Positions 49,874-51,889 of a stretch of DNA of 51,889 nucleotides are shown here, one piece after another (the stretch's first letter is position 1; each line of letters starts with the position of its first letter). The stretch covers positions 1 through 51,889 of the forward strand of contig DATLQT010000064.1 of the NCBI GenBank assembly GCA_035535055.1, given 5' to 3'. Below the pieces are notes generated by a model. The model did not search any database and was not told the origin of the DNA. It was given only the letters and a program-made list of their open reading frames with translations. The position numbers and the translations under genes are program-made. The DNA is from UBA6019 sp035535055 (lineage in GTDB: Bacteria > Chloroflexota > Dormibacteria > Dormibacterales > Dormibacteraceae).

Positions 49874-49879
49874 ATCTTA
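49874..49879 (-). promoter_or_regulatory. Predicted leaderless -10 box for the PAP2 gene
   Basis: TAAGAT on the minus strand, eight bases before the ATG at 49865. Confidence 0.5.
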
Positions 49880-49924
49880 CTATCAACTTTCCTGAGTGCG
49901 CCAGGGCCATCACCGGCGGCTCGC

Positions 49925-50110
49925 GCATACTGTGCTCCGACAAGTTCACAAGCGCCCCGGTCCAAGGGAAGCCGGTGTTGAATCCGGCGCTGTCCCGCAA
50001 CTGTGAGTGGGGAGCGGACGGCCAGCGAAGCCACTGGGAGACGGTCCCGGGAAGGCGGCCGCGAGCGACGATCCACGAGCCAGGAGACCTGCCGGGGGTC
50101 AGCCCACTGG
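49925..50110 (+). promoter_or_regulatory. Cobalamin (B12) riboswitch
   Basis: The conserved core is clear: GGGAAGCCGGTG (49966-49977), AATCCGGCGCTGTCCCGCA with ACTGT after it (49981-50004), and the 3' B12 box GAGCCAGGAGACCTGCC (50077-50093). Adenosylcobalamin or a related corrinoid should bind and switch expression of the gene at 50125, whose GGAGG ribosome-binding site (50113-50117) lies 20 bases after the B12 box. Control at translation or by early termination cannot be told apart; no clear T-run terminator follows. The outer ends are approximate. Confidence 0.92.
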
Positions 50111-50124
50111 TAGGAGGATGCCTC

Positions 50125-51889
50125 GTGAGAAGGTACCTGTCCGTGTCCGTTTTGGCCGTGCTCGCCGTTGGCCTGGCGCGTCTCCCCGTCACCGTTCAGG
50201 CGCAGAACGACCCGGCGTCGCGCGCGCTTCGCTACCTGGCCTCCCAGCAGCTCGCCGATGGCAGCGTTCCCGGCTTCAGTCCCGCTCAGGCCACCGAGGA
50301 CTTCGCCATCGCGGCCGCCGGCGCCGGCTATGACCCGACGACCCTGAAGGCGTCGAGCGGCACTTCCGATTACGACTACTTGTCGGCGCCGGCAAACCTG
50401 TCGCTCGAGACCGCCGAGGCCGGCGGCACCGGGCGGCTGATCGAGGCCGTGGTGGCGGGGCGCCTCGATCCCACCAACTTCGGCGGCGAGAACCTGGTGA
50501 CCAAGCTGCAAACCTTCGACTCGAGTGGGGCCTACGCGGCCGGGCTGCCGTTCAGCCAGGCGCTGGCGATGCTCGGGCTGGTCGCCGCGGGGCAGCCGGT
50601 GCCGGCCAATGCGATCACCTACCTCCACAGCCTTCGCAACGGCGACGGCGGCTGGGGCTACGCCTCCGGCCAGCCGAGCGACAGCAACGACACCGCGATT
50701 GCGCTGATGGCTTTGGATGCCGCCGGCGACCACGCTGACGACGCTGCCGCGCTGACCAATCTCCACACCTACCAGGCCACAGACGGCGGCTTCCAGTATC
50801 AGGCCGGCGCCGGGAGCGACGCCGACTCGGACGCGCTCGGCATCCAGGCCGTGGTCGCGACCGGCCAGGACCCCGCCGGGGCGGCCTGGGCCCTCTCGGG
50901 CCAGACGCCCTACGGCTGGCTGCTCGCCACGCAGGATGCCGCGACCGGCGGGTTCGGCTACGGCGGAAGCCCCGACCCCGGCACGACCTCCCAGGTGCCG
51001 GCCGGCCTGGAGCTGCAGCCGTTCCCCGTCCACGCCATCCACGGCGCCGGCAACAGCCTCGCCGTCTCGCGCTCTGCGGGCGTCCGCGCGCTCGAGTACC
51101 TCAATGGTCAGCAGGCGGCGGACGGCTCGTTGGGCGGCCTCAGCTTGGCCCAGGCGACGGAGGACTTCGCCATCGGCGCCGCCGAGGCTGGATACGACCC
51201 CAAAGCGCTTTCCGACTGTGGCGCCACCGTCTACGGCTACCTCGGTGCCAAGGTGGCATCCATCACCGCCGACGCCGGGTCGACCGGCCGCCTGGTCGAG
51301 GCCGTGGTGGCGGGCCGCCTCGATCCCACCAACTTCGGCGGCCAGAATCTGGTGAGCAAGCTGCAGTCTTTCGACTCCGGCGGCGCCTACGCGGCCGGGC
51401 AGCCGTTCAGCCAGGCGCTGGCGATGCTCGGGCTGGTCGCGGCTGGGCAGCCGGTGCCGGCCAATGCCGTCACCTACCTCGACAGCCTTCGCAACGGCGA
51501 CGGCGGCTGGGGCTACGCCTCCGGCCAGCCAAGTGACAGCAACGACACCGCGATTGCCCTGATGACGTTGGACGCCGCCGGCGACCACGCTGACGACGCT
51601 GCCGCTCTGGCCAATCTCCACACCTACCAGGCCACCGACGGCGGCTTCCAATACCAGGCCGGGTATGGCAGCGACGTGGACTCCGACGCCCTTGTGCTGC
51701 AGGCGCTGATGGGGGCCCGGCAGGATCCCGCGGCGACGATCTGGGCGCAGGGGTCGCTCACGGTCCTGACCCACCTGGCGGCGAACCAGAACGCGGATGG
51801 AGGCTTCGGCTATCAGTCGACCACCTCCGACCCGGGGACCACCAGCTCGGTGCCGGAGGGCCTCGAGCGCCTGCCCTTCCCGGTCGGAC
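50125..51889 (+). CDS. Secreted prenyltransferase/squalene-oxidase-repeat protein under B12 riboswitch control (partial)
   Basis: The frame runs from GTG 50125 to the window edge, at least 588 residues. A signal peptide (about 1-27) ends in VQA. The rest consists of alpha-hairpin repeats with DGGWGY, DGGFQY and GGFGYG motifs typical of prenyltransferase/squalene-oxidase repeats, which build alpha/alpha toroids. It contains a 285-288-residue tandem duplication. No catalytic Asp motif of a terpene cyclase is seen. The riboswitch implies a role with cobalamin; vertebrate intrinsic factor and transcobalamin use the same toroid plus a DUF4430-like domain. A corrinoid-binding protein is inferred; the missing C-terminus would decide. 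Confidence 0.8.
   Translation, partial: MRRYLSVSVLAVLAVGLARLPVTVQAQNDPASRALRYLASQQLADGSVPGFSPAQATEDFAIAAAGAGYDPTTLKASSGTSDYDYLSAPANLSLETAEAGGTGRLIEAVVAGRLDPTNFGGENLVTKLQTFDSSGAYAAGLPFSQALAMLGLVAAGQPVPANAITYLHSLRNGDGGWGYASGQPSDSNDTAIALMALDAAGDHADDAAALTNLHTYQATDGGFQYQAGAGSDADSDALGIQAVVATGQDPAGAAWALSGQTPYGWLLATQDAATGGFGYGGSPDPGTTSQVPAGLELQPFPVHAIHGAGNSLAVSRSAGVRALEYLNGQQAADGSLGGLSLAQATEDFAIGAAEAGYDPKALSDCGATVYGYLGAKVASITADAGSTGRLVEAVVAGRLDPTNFGGQNLVSKLQSFDSGGAYAAGQPFSQALAMLGLVAAGQPVPANAVTYLDSLRNGDGGWGYASGQPSDSNDTAIALMTLDAAGDHADDAAALANLHTYQATDGGFQYQAGYGSDVDSDALVLQALMGARQDPAATIWAQGSLTVLTHLAANQNADGGFGYQSTTSDPGTTSSVPEGLERLPFPVG
50221..51889 (+). repeat. In-gene tandem duplication of about 860 bases
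   Basis: The segment beginning at 50221 is repeated from 51085. Corresponding points are offset by 864 bases near the start and by 855 bases further on (for example 50443 and 51298). Long stretches are nearly identical at DNA level, including the GACGGCGGCTGGGGCTACGC blocks near 50644 and 51499. This points to a recent internal duplication. The second copy may continue past the window. Confidence 0.9.

Noticed and set aside
49714..51774. Minus-strand frame of 686 residues opposite the riboswitch and repeat gene
   Set aside because: Its own internal repeats mirror the sense-strand duplication, and the riboswitch, signal peptide and repeat motifs support the plus strand.
50221..51889. Repeats considered as a CRISPR array or mobile element
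   Set aside because: The repeat unit is about 860 bases, in frame, and codes for protein repeats; there are no spacers or inverted ends.
1..51889. Search for prophage, transposase, integrase, tRNA, toxin-antitoxin or classical defence genes
   Set aside because: None could be recognised; CPBP proteins are sometimes linked to bacteriocin immunity, but the context here is isoprenoid metabolism.

Overview
The window is a GC-rich, densely packed bacterial chromosome segment. Most genes abut or overlap by 1-13 bases, with many ATGA/GTGA/TTGA junctions. The gene content suggests a monoderm-like Terrabacteria lineage. There is a LytR-CpsA-Psr ligase, a Tad pilus locus with no secretin gene beside cpaB, menaquinone-type genes, a luciferase-like (probably F420-dependent) oxidoreductase and a DUF1206 protein. 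A bS21 ribosomal protein gene argues against Actinomycetota, which generally lack bS21. Candidatus Dormibacterota or a Chloroflexota relative is my best guess, at low confidence. I see no phage genes, transposases, CRISPR arrays or tRNAs.

Layout. 1-6.2 kb: Tad pilus genes, with three TadE/TadG-type pseudopilins on the minus strand and cpaB-tadB-tadC on the plus strand; no tadA ATPase is present. 6.3-6.75 kb: a bS21 gene without a canonical start codon, then an orphan 5S rRNA with its own -10 box and a terminator. 6.8-12.2 kb: a flippase, a family 2 glycosyltransferase and a 1025-residue carrier/HEAT/cyclic-nucleotide-binding fusion. 12.2-16.8 kb: PRC-barrel protein, xseB, xseA, a CYTH protein and an RCK-flanked K+ channel. 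16.8-21.3 kb: an MntR/DtxR-type regulator with an Nramp-related transporter, then an LCP protein and a beta-propeller protein. 21.4-25.2 kb: moaA, divergent from two crotonases and a thiolase. 25.2-31.2 kb: isoprenoid-quinone genes. A menG/ubiE methyltransferase converges on an operon of tetR, a small prenyl-synthase-like subunit, a YjbQ-prenyl synthase fusion, a luciferase-like oxidoreductase-UbiA fusion, a CPBP protein and a small membrane protein. 31.2-37 kb: a cyclase-family hydrolase, a KDPG-type aldolase, two tandem Flp pilins, a two-subunit CoA-transferase-fold enzyme, a crotonase and an aldehyde dehydrogenase. 37-42.2 kb: lipoprotein, SCP2, MBL-fold, DegV with a winged-helix regulator, MgtC, DUF151 nuclease and Nudix genes. 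42.2-47.6 kb: an overlapping run polA-mutM-PAP2-cutA-PLP enzyme. 47.6-49.9 kb: DUF1206 and two PAP2 phosphatases. 49.9 kb to the end: a cobalamin riboswitch followed by a secreted tandem-repeat protein of the prenyltransferase/squalene-oxidase-repeat type, cut by the window edge.

Three signals stand out. First, a -10-like TAnnnT hexamer lies 6-9 bases before the start codon of at least twelve genes, which points to widespread leaderless transcription. Second, the isoprenoid-quinone operon carries two unusual fusions and an apparently non-catalytic prenyl-synthase subunit. Third, the cobalamin riboswitch controls a secreted alpha/alpha-toroid-like repeat protein that could be a bacterial analogue of the vertebrate cobalamin carriers.
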